In this document: positions 36,834-45,529 of the stretch, one piece after another
How the letters are laid out: every line of letters begins with the position of its first letter
Position numbering within the stretch: the first letter of the stretch is position 1
Assembly: GCF_000420465.1 (NCBI RefSeq)
Contig: NZ_ATUZ01000013.1
Coordinates: forward strand, 1-64,000
Length of the DNA: 64,000 nucleotides
Direction of reading: 5' to 3'
From: Desulfovibrio desulfuricans DSM 642
GTDB lineage: Bacteria; Desulfobacterota; Desulfovibrionia; Desulfovibrionales; Desulfovibrionaceae
Notes under the pieces: model-generated
What the model was told of the DNA's origin: nothing
Database searches by the model: none
What the model saw: only the letters and a program-made list of their open reading frames with translations
Program-made: the position numbers and the translations under genes

Positions 36834-38144
36834 TTACTGTCTGACAGCGCCGCCACGGTGCGGTTGCAGCAGTGTTTTATTCAACCTCTGGATGTAATCC
36901 GATACATTTTCTCCGGGGGCGATCCAGCCTGCCCCGGTGGGGGCTTGGGCGTCGGCAGACGCGGCAGAATCCTGCTTTGCGGAGTCGTTACGCGGCCCGT
37001 ACTTCGGCGCATACTGCGCCCCTGATTGGGAATCGTACTGAATTTGGGGGCGCAGGCCGGAATGGGAATTGGGGCGGAACGGGGGCGTTCTGCCGGATTC
37101 TGGCCGCATCTGCCCTGGCTGATTTTGGCCAGGCCGCATATCCTCGGGCCGCTTCTGGTCTGGGCTGACCGAATCTGTTCCCGACATATCTGGTTTGGCA
37201 GGCGTCTGCTGGGTGCCCTGCGCGGGAGCCTTGGGGGCCGCCCCCTGATTGCCCGTTTTGCCAGCGTTTGCAGTATCTGGCGCGGCTGCGCCTGTGGGCG
37301 AATCTGCATTGAGAATAACAGGTAGGCCGTCCTTGCCGCCGATCACTACCACCTTGGCGTTGGACGACGTGGCAAGCTCCTTGGTGGCCTGAATGCCTTC
37401 ATAGCGCAAGAAGTTCTGCGTCATGTTCTCGTTGACAAGCGCCTGGTAGGCCTTGATGCCTTCGCCTTCAATTGTCTTGCGGCGGGCCTCCTGCTGGGCT
37501 TCAAGCAGAATGTACTTGTAGCGCAGGTAGTCCTGTTCCGCTATGAGCTTGCGTTCAATGGCCTCGCGCAGCACTTCGGGCAGAGTGATGCTTTTGACCA
37601 CAAAACCCTGAATAAGAACGGGGATGCGCCCCATTTCTTCCACTGCGTCCACCAGCATCTGGTCTTGCAGTTCCTGCCGCGCGGTGGAGTAGAGGTCGTC
37701 TGGCCGATAGCTGCCGATTGTTTGCCGCACTGCGGAATTCATGATGGGAATGACGACCTTGTCGCGGTAGTTCGGCCCGATCTCCTGATGCAGGTTGGGC
37801 AGGCGGTCGCGGATGATCTGAAAACGCAACGAAATCTGCACATTGATGGTCAGGCCGTCCACGGTCAGCACATCAATGTTCTGGGTTTCTTCCTGCACGC
37901 GCACATCATAGATATACATGATGTTCCACGGCTGGATGAAATGTATGCCTTCCTCGTAGGTGTGCTGCAACTGTGTGCCGCCGCGAAAGCGCGCGTACAG
38001 AACGCCCAGCTCGCCGGGCTTGATGGAAATGACAATACTCGGCCAGAGAAACAGGAGCAGCAGCGTTGCGACAACGCCCGCGACTATGATCCGCAGGCGA
38101 TTGCGGCGCACCATTTCCCGTATGTTTGCACAGACGCTTTTCAT
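36834..38144 (-). CDS. SPFH/band-7 (prohibitin-like) membrane protein
   Basis: 436 aa. N-terminal TM at ~18-38, then the SPFH domain (~40-230: VISIKPGELGVLYARFRGGTQ, EEGIHFIQPWN, VDGLTINVQISLRFQI) and a helical region (~190-260) rich in Glu/Ala/Arg as in prohibitins. Residues ~280-436 are a Pro/Gln/Asn-rich low-complexity tail, unusual for the family. SPFH proteins scaffold membrane microdomains and control proteases or transporters. Overlaps the preceding gene by 4 bp (ATGA), placing it in one translation unit with the ABC exporter. Confidence 0.88.
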   Translation of the reverse strand: MKSVCANIREMVRRNRLRIIVAGVVATLLLLFLWPSIVISIKPGELGVLYARFRGGTQLQHTYEEGIHFIQPWNIMYIYDVRVQEETQNIDVLTVDGLTINVQISLRFQIIRDRLPNLHQEIGPNYRDKVVIPIMNSAVRQTIGSYRPDDLYSTARQELQDQMLVDAVEEMGRIPVLIQGFVVKSITLPEVLREAIERKLIAEQDYLRYKYILLEAQQEARRKTIEGEGIKAYQALVNENMTQNFLRYEGIQATKELATSSNAKVVVIGGKDGLPVILNADSPTGAAAPDTANAGKTGNQGAAPKAPAQGTQQTPAKPDMSGTDSVSPDQKRPEDMRPGQNQPGQMRPESGRTPPFRPNSHSGLRPQIQYDSQSGAQYAPKYGPRNDSAKQDSAASADAQAPTGAGWIAPGENVSDYIQRLNKTLLQPHRGGAVRQ

Positions 38145-38632
38145 TGATCCAACCGATAGGTTTGCTGTGTATATTGCGCGGAGCCGCGCCAGAACATATC
38201 AAGCGTATAGTCTATGCACTGCCTTTCAAACAGAATGCAGCGTTCTTTGTCGTCTTCCGTCTGGCCCATACAGATATTGTAAAGAATGGGGCACATATCA
38301 ACATTGAGCACAAATTCGCCAAGATTGGGGCGCGAATGGATTCCCTTGCGGGCGTGGTGCACGAGGCTCTTGACGTATTTGTTATTGCAAACCTGAATGC
38401 GCTGCCCGTAATCGTGGTTTTCTTCGTAGCATTTCAACCTGTTCTGAATGGTCTGCATGTTCTCCGCAGCATTCACTTCAGAGGGCAGGGTGTCGCGCAC
38501 ATTGTTGTACAGTTCGCGCACAAACTGGATGTTTGTATTGCCTGTAAGGTCTTTGGCCTCTGCCTTGGGCGTGGCGCACAGGCACAGCAGGGCCGTCAGG
38601 AAGAGGGCAGGCCGCAGAAAATGGCCGGTCAT
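38141..38632 (-). CDS. Unknown exported cysteine-containing protein
   Basis: 163 aa. Signal peptide ~1-26 (FLRPALFLTALLCLCATPKAEA). The mature part has six cysteines (CYEEN, CNNKY, CPILYNICMG, CILFERQC) that could form three disulfides in the periplasm. No family recognised. ATGA overlaps on both sides, with the ABC exporter before it and the SPFH gene after it, show tight coupling, so it may be a periplasmic partner of either. Confidence 0.7.
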   Translation of the reverse strand: MTGHFLRPALFLTALLCLCATPKAEAKDLTGNTNIQFVRELYNNVRDTLPSEVNAAENMQTIQNRLKCYEENHDYGQRIQVCNNKYVKSLVHHARKGIHSRPNLGEFVLNVDMCPILYNICMGQTEDDKERCILFERQCIDYTLDMFWRGSAQYTQQTYRLDQ

Positions 38633-40311
38633 GCCTGCGCCCCTTCGCCTGCGGGTTCTTCCACAAAGCCGCCTTCGCGCATGGTCAGCACCCTGTCGGC
38701 CACATGGAAGTAGCGGTCGTCATGGGATATGGCCAGGATGGTGCCGCCCTGACGGATGATGTCAGGCAGCAGTTCTTCGTAAAAATAGCGGCGGAAAACA
38801 GGGTCGAAATCTGCGGCCACTTCGTCAAACAGGTAGATATGGCGCTTTTCAAGCAGCGCGCAGGCCAGGGCAAGGCGTTTGCGCTGCCCGGCGGAGAGAT
38901 CAAGCGTGGAAAACGTGCCGTCTTCCAGCAGGCTCACCTTGGTTTCCATGTGCAGGGTGCGCAGCACGTCCGTGAGCTGGGCCGGGGTGATGTTCAGGCC
39001 GAGGGGGCGGGAAAACAGGTGATAGTCTGTAGGCACAATGGTGAAGAGGTTGCGGTAGGATTCCATGTTAACGTCGGAAAGCATGACGGTGTTCAGGAAC
39101 ATTTCTCCGCTCTCGGGCGCATACAGCCCGGCCAGCACCTTCATGAAGGTGGACTTGCCCGAACCGTTGCCGCCGCGAATAAACACCAGCTCGCCCTTGC
39201 GCAGCTCAAAGCTGTCTACGGTAATGCCAAAAAGCCGCATGCCGTTGCGGTCATGGTAGTCAAAACGCACATCGTGCAGGGCAATGGAATCAAAAGATGG
39301 CACTATGGGGTCGGCCTGCTGCCATCGCGCCTTGACGCCTGCGTTTTCAAAGGGCTCTGTCACTGCGTCTATCTGCGCTTCCACGGCTGCAAGTTCCTGC
39401 AGGCTCATTTCTACCTTTGCCATCATGGGCACTGACGTAATCAGGCTTATGAGCGGGCTCAGACTGAACATGCACAGCACCAGCAGCGAGGAGGTTTCCG
39501 ACGTTTCGAGGTTCAGAATCTTGGGCATGATAAAAAGTATCAGCCCCAGAATCAGCAGATTGAACATGGCAAAAAATGATATGCCAAGGGCGTGTCTGTG
39601 CTCGGTAGCATCGCGGGCTTCTGATGCCACAGAAAGATCAGGGATGATCTGTTCGCCAAACAGCGCCGTAGTTTTGGGCTTGTGCATCTTGAGCTGCTGC
39701 AGCCCGGCGTAGAGATCGCGCAGGCCTGCGCAAAAGCGCTGGTCGGCCTGCATGGCTGGCCCCATGTGGGCATGCACCTTGTTGATAAGGTGCAGAAAAA
39801 TCCAGAACCCCATAGCAAGAAAAAGAAAAACACCCAGCGTACCGGGAATGGAGACAGTCGCCATCTTGGCAAAAGAGAGCACCACCATCACCGTGTTGGC
39901 CGAGGCCGCCACCAGCATGCGGGCCGCTTCAACAACCATTTCGCGTCCGTCAAGCAGGGCGGATTGGATACGGTTTTTGTCCAGCTTTTCATATTCCAGC
40001 AGGGAAACGCCGCGCAGCTTGGCGGCAATGCGCATGCGCCATTCCATGATGCCGCGCAGGGCAATCTGCGCCGAGCGCCCTGTGATGTAGCGGAAGAGAA
40101 AATAAAAGGAGGCGAGGCTCACCATGAAAGCAAGAAAGGTGCTGAATTCCAGCCCGTCTTCAGAAAGCTGCTGCAAGCCCTGAAGCACCGAAAAAACGGC
40201 AAGCCCTTGCATTATGCCTGAGCCGAGGCACGCGGCGGCAATTTTTTTGCCTTCCTCGCCGGCCTGTTCCCACAGAAGTTTCAGAAAAAGCGATTCTTTC
40301 AGTTGCAGCAT
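38629..40311 (-). CDS. Cyclic-peptide-type ABC exporter (PvdE/SyrD-like)
   Basis: 560 aa half-transporter: six-helix membrane domain (~15-300) fused to an ATPase. Walker A GGNGSGKST, signature LSAGQRKRLALA, Walker B IYLFDEVAADFD, switch His in AISHDDRYF. The LSxGQ-RKRLAL signature and DEVAADFDP fit the cyclic-peptide/siderophore exporter group (PvdE, SyrD). Lying 5 kb from a phosphopantetheinyl transferase and a giant NRPS, it is the best candidate for exporting the product. It works as a homodimer in the inner membrane. Confidence 0.88.
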   Translation of the reverse strand: MLQLKESLFLKLLWEQAGEEGKKIAAACLGSGIMQGLAVFSVLQGLQQLSEDGLEFSTFLAFMVSLASFYFLFRYITGRSAQIALRGIMEWRMRIAAKLRGVSLLEYEKLDKNRIQSALLDGREMVVEAARMLVAASANTVMVVLSFAKMATVSIPGTLGVFLFLAMGFWIFLHLINKVHAHMGPAMQADQRFCAGLRDLYAGLQQLKMHKPKTTALFGEQIIPDLSVASEARDATEHRHALGISFFAMFNLLILGLILFIMPKILNLETSETSSLLVLCMFSLSPLISLITSVPMMAKVEMSLQELAAVEAQIDAVTEPFENAGVKARWQQADPIVPSFDSIALHDVRFDYHDRNGMRLFGITVDSFELRKGELVFIRGGNGSGKSTFMKVLAGLYAPESGEMFLNTVMLSDVNMESYRNLFTIVPTDYHLFSRPLGLNITPAQLTDVLRTLHMETKVSLLEDGTFSTLDLSAGQRKRLALACALLEKRHIYLFDEVAADFDPVFRRYFYEELLPDIIRQGGTILAISHDDRYFHVADRVLTMREGGFVEEPAGEGAQA

Positions 40312-40524
40312 GTGGTTCTGTGGCCCCGGTGTTCAGGTGCGCCGCGCATTACAGCATGCCCGACGGTCTTGTATGCGCCCCTTTGCAGTGCAGGGACTCT
40401 GGCTAATCAATCGTCAACGCTGCCTCAGCGGCCAGCCTCGGCCTTTGCCAAGGCCTGGGATTTATGCTCTGGCGGCCAATTTTGGCATACGCGCGGCTGT
40501 GAGCGGCGGGCGTAATAGCCAACA

Positions 40525-40560
40525 CTTCCGTAAGGGCCAGTTGCCTGGCCCATACGGAAG
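40525..40560 (-). other. Strong hairpin between DUF697 gene and exporter
   Basis: 16-base arms (40525-40540 / 40545-40560) with a single mismatch and a 4-base loop. No T run follows on the minus strand, so it is not a standard terminator; it could be a processing or mRNA-stabilising element within the operon. The rest of 40312-40595 shows no gene. Confidence 0.5.
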
Positions 40561-40595
40561 GCTCCGATTCCCGAAACCGTCAGAGATCGCCGATA

Positions 40596-41219
40596 TTAGG
40601 CCGCGTCTGTGCCCGCTTCTTTGGCGGGGGCTTCAGCGGCGGCTTCGTTCTTGGTTTCTTTTTTCATCTTGTTCTTGATCTTGCCGACGAAGGTTTTGCC
40701 TTCTTCAACCTTTTCCTTGAAGTAGGTCTTGGCTTCTTCGGCATTGAAATCAATCAGGTTGCCGCCCTTTCTGAAATGGCGGTCAAAAACCCAGCCAAGG
40801 GCATAGGTGCTGGCACCGCCCATGATACTGATGGTGGCCGCGCCCGCGGTGAAGCCAATGACCGGAATGCTTTTCAGCAGCGAGGCGGCCAGGGGCACGC
40901 TTGCCGTGGTCAGCAGGCCGCCGCACAGCGAAGAAATGATGGATTTGACGCGTTCCTTTTTGAATTCAACGCCGTGGGCCTGGGCCAGCGCGTGAATAAG
41001 CTCAATCTGGAGGGCGGAGAGGCCCAGAAAATCTACAAGGGGCACCGGCACAAAACCAAGGCCGATAGCGCCGTACACACGCTTGCGGATGATGGCGTCC
41101 ACCACTTCTTCCGAAGGGCAGGCGCGTTCGCACGTTTCCGTTTCAGCAGTGGTTTCGGCCTGGCAGGCCATCTGATCTTCAACGCCGTCGACCTTGTTTT
41201 CCAACGTATCTTTTGTCAT
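40596..41219 (-). CDS. DUF697 membrane-associated protein
   Basis: 207 aa from ATG 41219, GAGG upstream; the frame extends further but that part overlaps the intergenic gap. The DUF697 core is clear at ~50-140: GLGFVPVPLVDFLGLSALQIELIHALAQAHGVEF, SLCGGLLTTASVPLAASLLKSIPVIG. That region forms two or three membrane-inserting helices. The GTPase domain to which DUF697 is often fused is missing. A Lys/Glu/Ala-rich tail follows. It is found with the exporter and SPFH genes, so it may help membrane insertion or protection; function unknown. Confidence 0.8.
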   Translation of the reverse strand: MTKDTLENKVDGVEDQMACQAETTAETETCERACPSEEVVDAIIRKRVYGAIGLGFVPVPLVDFLGLSALQIELIHALAQAHGVEFKKERVKSIISSLCGGLLTTASVPLAASLLKSIPVIGFTAGAATISIMGGASTYALGWVFDRHFRKGGNLIDFNAEEAKTYFKEKVEEGKTFVGKIKNKMKKETKNEAAAEAPAKEAGTDAA

Positions 41220-41259
41220 GTGCAACCTCGTTGTGACCGGTTTCAGGGTTACGGGAATT

Positions 41260-42393
41260 CTATTGGGTAACGGCCGTTTTATCAACGCCCGCCAGTGTGA
41301 CGTCAAAGAGTTCGTCTGCCGAAATGAGCAGAATCAGCGGCAGATCCATGCCCATCTTCTGGGCAGTCACCAGATTCAGCGCAATCTTGGGCGTGTAGGC
41401 CGCTGTTTCAAGCTGGGTATTGGGCGGCAACAGGCCAAGCTGGGCGGCAATATGGTCAGCATAAAATTTGCCAAGAGGAACATAATCAAGGGTCGAAAGC
41501 CCCATCAGCGCGCCCCTGCGCACATGCACGCTGCCGTCGCGCGCAAAGGTCTTGATGTGGTGGGCGTTGAGCGTGTCAAAGATGGCCTGAGGATTGGCCT
41601 GCGTCCAGTCAAAGCAGTTGAGGGCCGAAATGTAAAAGGCATCCACGCCAGCGGTCAGCAGCCTGTCCACGCCCCTGGTACACGATTCCATGCTCTCCGC
41701 CTTGTCCAGAAAGGGGTATTCCACAAGGGTAAAGCCACGCTCGCGCGCAACTTCGCGCGCTTCCCGCACGTTGGAGTATGAAAGGCCCTCGGGGCTGTCG
41801 TGATACATGATGCCAAGGCGAAGAAAGGGCAGCGCCTCATGAAACAGGGCAAAGACCTTGAACCATTTGTCCTTGGTGTAGCGGATGGTCAGGTTGGCGG
41901 CGCCCTTGCCGGTGGCGCGGTCCACAATGCCAGCGCCCGCCGGGTCGGCGACGTCAACGCTCATGATGGGCGTTTTGCCGTTGTTTTCAGCCAGCAGGGC
42001 CTTGGTGGCCTCTGTTCCCATACTGATGATGACATCGATATCCGGATTTTGCATCAGTTTGCGGGCCTCAGCGCGGTAAACGCTCTCAGAGGCATCCCAG
42101 CCGGGGCTGATGTACAGTTCGTCCGGCAGGGTGATTCGGTCGGCAACCCCGCGTTGCCTCAGGGCCTTGATGATTTCTTTTTGCAGCAGGGTAAATTCCC
42201 AGTACGGCCCGGCTTCAAAATAGGCTGCAACCTTGGGGCGCGAGGGCTTGGGCTGGGCTTGTGCCGGGGCTGGCGCTGCCATCTGTTCCACAGGCGCGCG
42301 GGGGGGGGCTGCCTGCACATTTGCGCACAGGCATACTGCGCAGCAAAGTGCTGCGGCAAGTGCGGGGAAGAACGATCCGAGGCTGCTGCTCAT
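41260..42393 (-). CDS. ABC-type substrate-binding protein (DUF534/TrpX-like), copy 1
   Basis: 377 aa from ATG 42393, chosen because a signal peptide (SFFPALAAALCCAVCLCANVQA-A) starts there; no good Shine-Dalgarno is seen. Pro/Ala linker, then ABC_sub_bind blocks: KVAAYFEAGPYWEF, VIISMGTEATKALLAEN, MSVDVADPAGAGIV, ISALNCFDW, KTFARDGSVHVRRGALMGLS and KIALNLVTAQKMGMDLP. It is a paralogue of the protein at 35454. First gene of the leftward run that continues through the DUF697 protein and exporter. Its ligand is unknown; the closest named members bind aromatic amino acids, which is interesting beside a Tyr-type NRPS. Confidence 0.85.
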   Translation of the reverse strand: MSSSLGSFFPALAAALCCAVCLCANVQAAPPRAPVEQMAAPAPAQAQPKPSRPKVAAYFEAGPYWEFTLLQKEIIKALRQRGVADRITLPDELYISPGWDASESVYRAEARKLMQNPDIDVIISMGTEATKALLAENNGKTPIMSVDVADPAGAGIVDRATGKGAANLTIRYTKDKWFKVFALFHEALPFLRLGIMYHDSPEGLSYSNVREAREVARERGFTLVEYPFLDKAESMESCTRGVDRLLTAGVDAFYISALNCFDWTQANPQAIFDTLNAHHIKTFARDGSVHVRRGALMGLSTLDYVPLGKFYADHIAAQLGLLPPNTQLETAAYTPKIALNLVTAQKMGMDLPLILLISADELFDVTLAGVDKTAVTQ

Positions 42394-42674
42394 GGAACAA
42401 AATACCCTATGATGCGTTCTTGGTGACACAGAGTGTCCGCCGCTCGGCGGTTCTACCCCAAAACTGGAGTGGAGTTCTTCCAAAATCCGTGCAGAGCAGA
42501 CAAACGTTTTTTTATGGTAATCTGCGCTATTGGCGGCGTTGGGCCATCCGGAATTTCACACGGGCGCAAAACCATGCGCGCATGTTTCAACATATCAGAG
42601 GAAAAGCGGTATCGTCCACATGAATTTGGGGCGCGCATCGGCATTTCTGCATGTTTTTTGGCGGGTTGCAGGGA

Positions 42675-43418
42675 TCAACAGGCAAGGTGGACCACGACGT
42701 TCAGGCAGGGGCTATGGGCCGCAACGCTGCACTGGTAACCATCTGTTGTTCTGATGTCGCGGCTTGTCCACTGCCCGCCACCCTCAAGCATTGCAGCCAT
42801 GCCGTGAACAGCATTTGCAGTGAAGGATGCTATCCAGCCGCTCTCTTGCGGCCCGGTGTGCACGCTGAAGCTTTGCAAGGGCATGCTCAGGCCCATGCCC
42901 ACAGCCTTGATTACGGCCTCCTTGCGCGTCCAGCAGCGGTAAAAGGCCGCTTGCAGTTCCCCAGGGGGCAGGGACAGCAGGTCTTTTTGCTCCTGCGGAT
43001 GCAGCTGGCTGGTCAGCTCCGCCGCATCGGGCAGAGGGCGCATCCTTTCCACATCAATGCCCACGCTTGCGCAGCGGCAAAGGGCCACCCACACCATGCT
43101 GCCCGAATGGCTGATGGAAAAATCAGCGGATATTCCGGGGCAAAAGGGCTTGCCGTAAGGGGAGCGGGCAAACTCTGCGGCACTGTTCTGCCCAAAGGCG
43201 GCGAGCAGCAAACGCCGCGCCAAAGCTCTGCCTGCCAGATGCCGCGCCGCATCTTCTATGCGTACGTAGCGCCCGGCCTCCTGCTGCTCCTGCGGGGAGG
43301 TGTGGGGCGCGCACAGGCTGGGCCAGTCCGCAATATTCTCAAGCTCCAGGCCAACGCACAAAATGGATTTTTCCGGGGCGGACGGCGCGCGCCAATTGCA
43401 AAAACGTTGCGCCAGCAC
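42675..43418 (-). CDS. 4'-phosphopantetheinyl transferase (Sfp type)
   Basis: 247 aa, GTG start 4 bp after the thioesterase stop. Sfp signatures: FSISHSGSMVWVAL, VGIDVERMRP (Mg2+-binding D-x-E), and FYRCWTRKEAVIKAVGMGL (W-x-x-K-E-A-x-x-K). It moves phosphopantetheine from CoA to the Ser of carrier domains, here needed for the five carrier domains of the NRPS/PKS that starts 2 kb away on the other strand. Confidence 0.93.
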   Translation of the reverse strand: MLAQRFCNWRAPSAPEKSILCVGLELENIADWPSLCAPHTSPQEQQEAGRYVRIEDAARHLAGRALARRLLLAAFGQNSAAEFARSPYGKPFCPGISADFSISHSGSMVWVALCRCASVGIDVERMRPLPDAAELTSQLHPQEQKDLLSLPPGELQAAFYRCWTRKEAVIKAVGMGLSMPLQSFSVHTGPQESGWIASFTANAVHGMAAMLEGGGQWTSRDIRTTDGYQCSVAAHSPCLNVVVHLAC

Positions 43419-43421
43419 CGC

Positions 43422-44147
43422 CTAATCCGTTGTTTGAAGGGTGCGGGTCATGTGGTCTGCCAGTTCCTGCCAGTGGTCCTGAACGTAAAAATGGCCGCCG
43501 CTGAAGGTGCGTACCGTGCATTGCGCGTCTGTCAGGTTTTGCCACTGCAGGGCGTCAGCCTCGGTAACGAGGTCATGGCTGCCGATGGTGGTGTGGATAG
43601 GCAAGGGCAATGGGCTGTAGGGGGCGGGCTGCCAGCCCTCGATGGCCATAAAATCAGCGCGGAGCACAGGTTCAAGGTAGTTTCTGAAATCCTGCGACTG
43701 CGCAATCTCGGGCGGGATGCCGCCCATGCGGGCTACGTAGTCCCACAGCGCGCCTGGGGGAAGCTGATCAACAGGGCGTGAAATCCCGGTGCGCATCAGC
43801 CCTGGCGTGGTGGCGGACGAAATGAACAGGGCCATGGGCAGGGGCAATGCCGCATCGCAGGCGAACCGCGCGCAAAGAAAGGCCAGCAGGCCGCCCATGC
43901 TGTGACCAAAAAGGGCATAAGGGCCAGTGTGGGCGGCGGGGCGTATCTGCTCCAGCAGGTCGCGCCCCATGCTTTCCATGTTGGTAAGCAGCCGCTCCCG
44001 GCAGCGGCGGCCTTTGCCTGGCAGCTCCAGAGGTCTTATGGTGATCCATGCCGGAAAAAGCTCGTTGAACCTCGCATAAAAGGCGGTATTGCCTCCGGCG
44101 TGAGGAATGCAGAAAAGTGTTGTAGCCGTGTGTTGCATGTGTTGCAT
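43422..44147 (-). CDS. Type II thioesterase
   Basis: 241 aa alpha/beta hydrolase. Nucleophile Ser in GHSMGG (~86-91), catalytic Asp in GSHDLVTEA, His in GGHFYVQDHW; the N terminus FCIPHAGGNTAFYARF is standard for TEII. It hydrolyses misprimed carrier domains of the NRPS. Starts at 44147 or 44138: a 9-base repeat encodes M-Q-H twice. It lies between the aminomutase and the phosphopantetheinyl transferase genes. Confidence 0.92.
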   Translation of the reverse strand: MQHMQHTATTLFCIPHAGGNTAFYARFNELFPAWITIRPLELPGKGRRCRERLLTNMESMGRDLLEQIRPAAHTGPYALFGHSMGGLLAFLCARFACDAALPLPMALFISSATTPGLMRTGISRPVDQLPPGALWDYVARMGGIPPEIAQSQDFRNYLEPVLRADFMAIEGWQPAPYSPLPLPIHTTIGSHDLVTEADALQWQNLTDAQCTVRTFSGGHFYVQDHWQELADHMTRTLQTTD

Positions 44148-44156
44148 GTGTTGCGC

Positions 44157-45293
44157 CTACAGTTCAACCCATCCGGCATCGTCATCAAGTTTTTGGATGA
44201 TGATGCGCGAGGCCTGTTCTTCGTGTCCAATGCGGGCATGCATCTGCTTGAGAACAATATTGCCCTCGCTGATGCCGCAGATTTCCAGTTTGCCGATGTC
44301 ATGACCAATTATGTACTTGAAGCGCTTGCCATAGCCGCTGAGTTGCGCCTTGGCCTTGTCCACAATGGCAATGCCCTGCTTGAGAGGCAGTTGAAAATGG
44401 TGCCGTACCCGCGAAACAGGCATACATTGATACAGATAATAGGGGTTCACCCCAATGGAAAGCAGGCTGTTCATCAGTTCGGCAATGTCTTCTGCTCTGT
44501 CGTTGACGCCGCGCAGCAACACCGCCTGATTGTTGATGGTGGCCCCGCACAGACGCAGTCTTTTGATGGCCTCGGCCGAGGTGAGCGTGATCTCGCGCGC
44601 ATGATTGTAGTGCGTGGCAATGTACAGAGCCTTGCGCTCGGCAAAGGCGCGCAGGGCATCCATGAGGGCATCGTCAAAGATACGTAGCGGATAGGTGACC
44701 GGAATGCGCGTGCCTATGCGCACAAAATCCACATGGTCGATCTCGGCCAGCCCCTCCAGCATTTTTTGCAGCACCGGGGTTGCCAGCGTCAGCGGATCGC
44801 CACCGGAAAGAATGACGTTGTTGATCTTTGGATGGTCGGCAATGTATTGCAGCGCCCCGGCAAAGTTGCGCAAGGTCTGCTGGTTGGAGTGCCCTACAAT
44901 GCGGCGGCGAAAGCAGTGGCGGCAGTGCATGGCGCAGCATTCTGTTGTGACCAGCAGCGCAGTGCAGGCGTATTTATGCAGTACGCCATTGCCCTTGTCG
45001 TGCTTGTCATCACCATAGGGGTCGGCAGTGGTCGCGCCCATGGATCCGGCAACCACCAGTTCTTCCGCATCAGGAAAGCACATACGGCGTATGGGATCGC
45101 TGGGATCGTTTTTATCTATAAGGCTCAGATAATAGCGGGGAATGTTGACCGGGTGCACCTTGGCGACTTCACGAAGTGTTGCTTCCTCTTGTGGACTGAA
45201 GGTAGCGTATTGCTTCAACTGGTCGATGGTGACGACATTGTTGGCAAGTTCCTTTTTCCAGTCAAGGCATTTCCAGCAAGGTTCAGCGTCCAT
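44157..45293 (-). CDS. KamA-family radical SAM aminomutase
   Basis: 378 aa. The [4Fe-4S]/SAM motif C-x3-C-x2-C is CCAMHCRHC (~114-122). PLP-type and fold features follow the lysine 2,3-aminomutase family: VILSGGDPLTLA, VDFVRIGTRIPVTYP, ATHYNHAREIT, NQAVLLRGVND and NPYYLYQC. The two Asp residues that bind the lysine side chain in the clostridial enzyme appear replaced (YQC-M-P-V-S instead of YQC-D, and IIGHDIGKLEI in the later loop). So a 1,2-amino shift is likely but the substrate need not be lysine. Divergent from the NRPS, it probably supplies a beta-amino acid. Confidence 0.85.
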   Translation of the reverse strand: MDAEPCWKCLDWKKELANNVVTIDQLKQYATFSPQEEATLREVAKVHPVNIPRYYLSLIDKNDPSDPIRRMCFPDAEELVVAGSMGATTADPYGDDKHDKGNGVLHKYACTALLVTTECCAMHCRHCFRRRIVGHSNQQTLRNFAGALQYIADHPKINNVILSGGDPLTLATPVLQKMLEGLAEIDHVDFVRIGTRIPVTYPLRIFDDALMDALRAFAERKALYIATHYNHAREITLTSAEAIKRLRLCGATINNQAVLLRGVNDRAEDIAELMNSLLSIGVNPYYLYQCMPVSRVRHHFQLPLKQGIAIVDKAKAQLSGYGKRFKYIIGHDIGKLEICGISEGNIVLKQMHARIGHEEQASRIIIQKLDDDAGWVEL

Positions 45294-45454
45294 TATTCCG
45301 GCCTCGGTTTGCGGATGGATTTCTGTTGTTCAGACGTTTTGGGCGTGCCTGAATACCCGGATACAGAGTTATTGTTGAGGAAATGCATTCGATATCCGGT
45401 TTTTGTTCTGTTGGTGAATTTACGGCAAAAACTGTCCAAAGTATATGTAAAACT

Positions 45455-45463
45455 TGCTAATAT
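45455..45463 (+). promoter_or_regulatory. Extended -10 promoter before the NRPS
   Basis: TGCTAATAT fits an extended -10 element ~65 bp before the NRPS start; no good -35 box is seen. The 236-bp gap to the aminomutase gene must also hold the leftward promoter. Confidence 0.35.
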
Positions 45464-45529
45464 ACAGGCTGTAAGCTATTTTGCCCACCATGTTGCACTA
45501 AGCGCATTAAAGCCGCAGTGGGGGACGGA

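Noticed and set aside
44157-45293. Plain lysine 2,3-aminomutase or EF-P lysylation enzyme
   Set aside because: The family fits, but the lysine-contacting Asp positions seem altered and the neighbours are NRPS genes, so I do not assign kamA or epmB.
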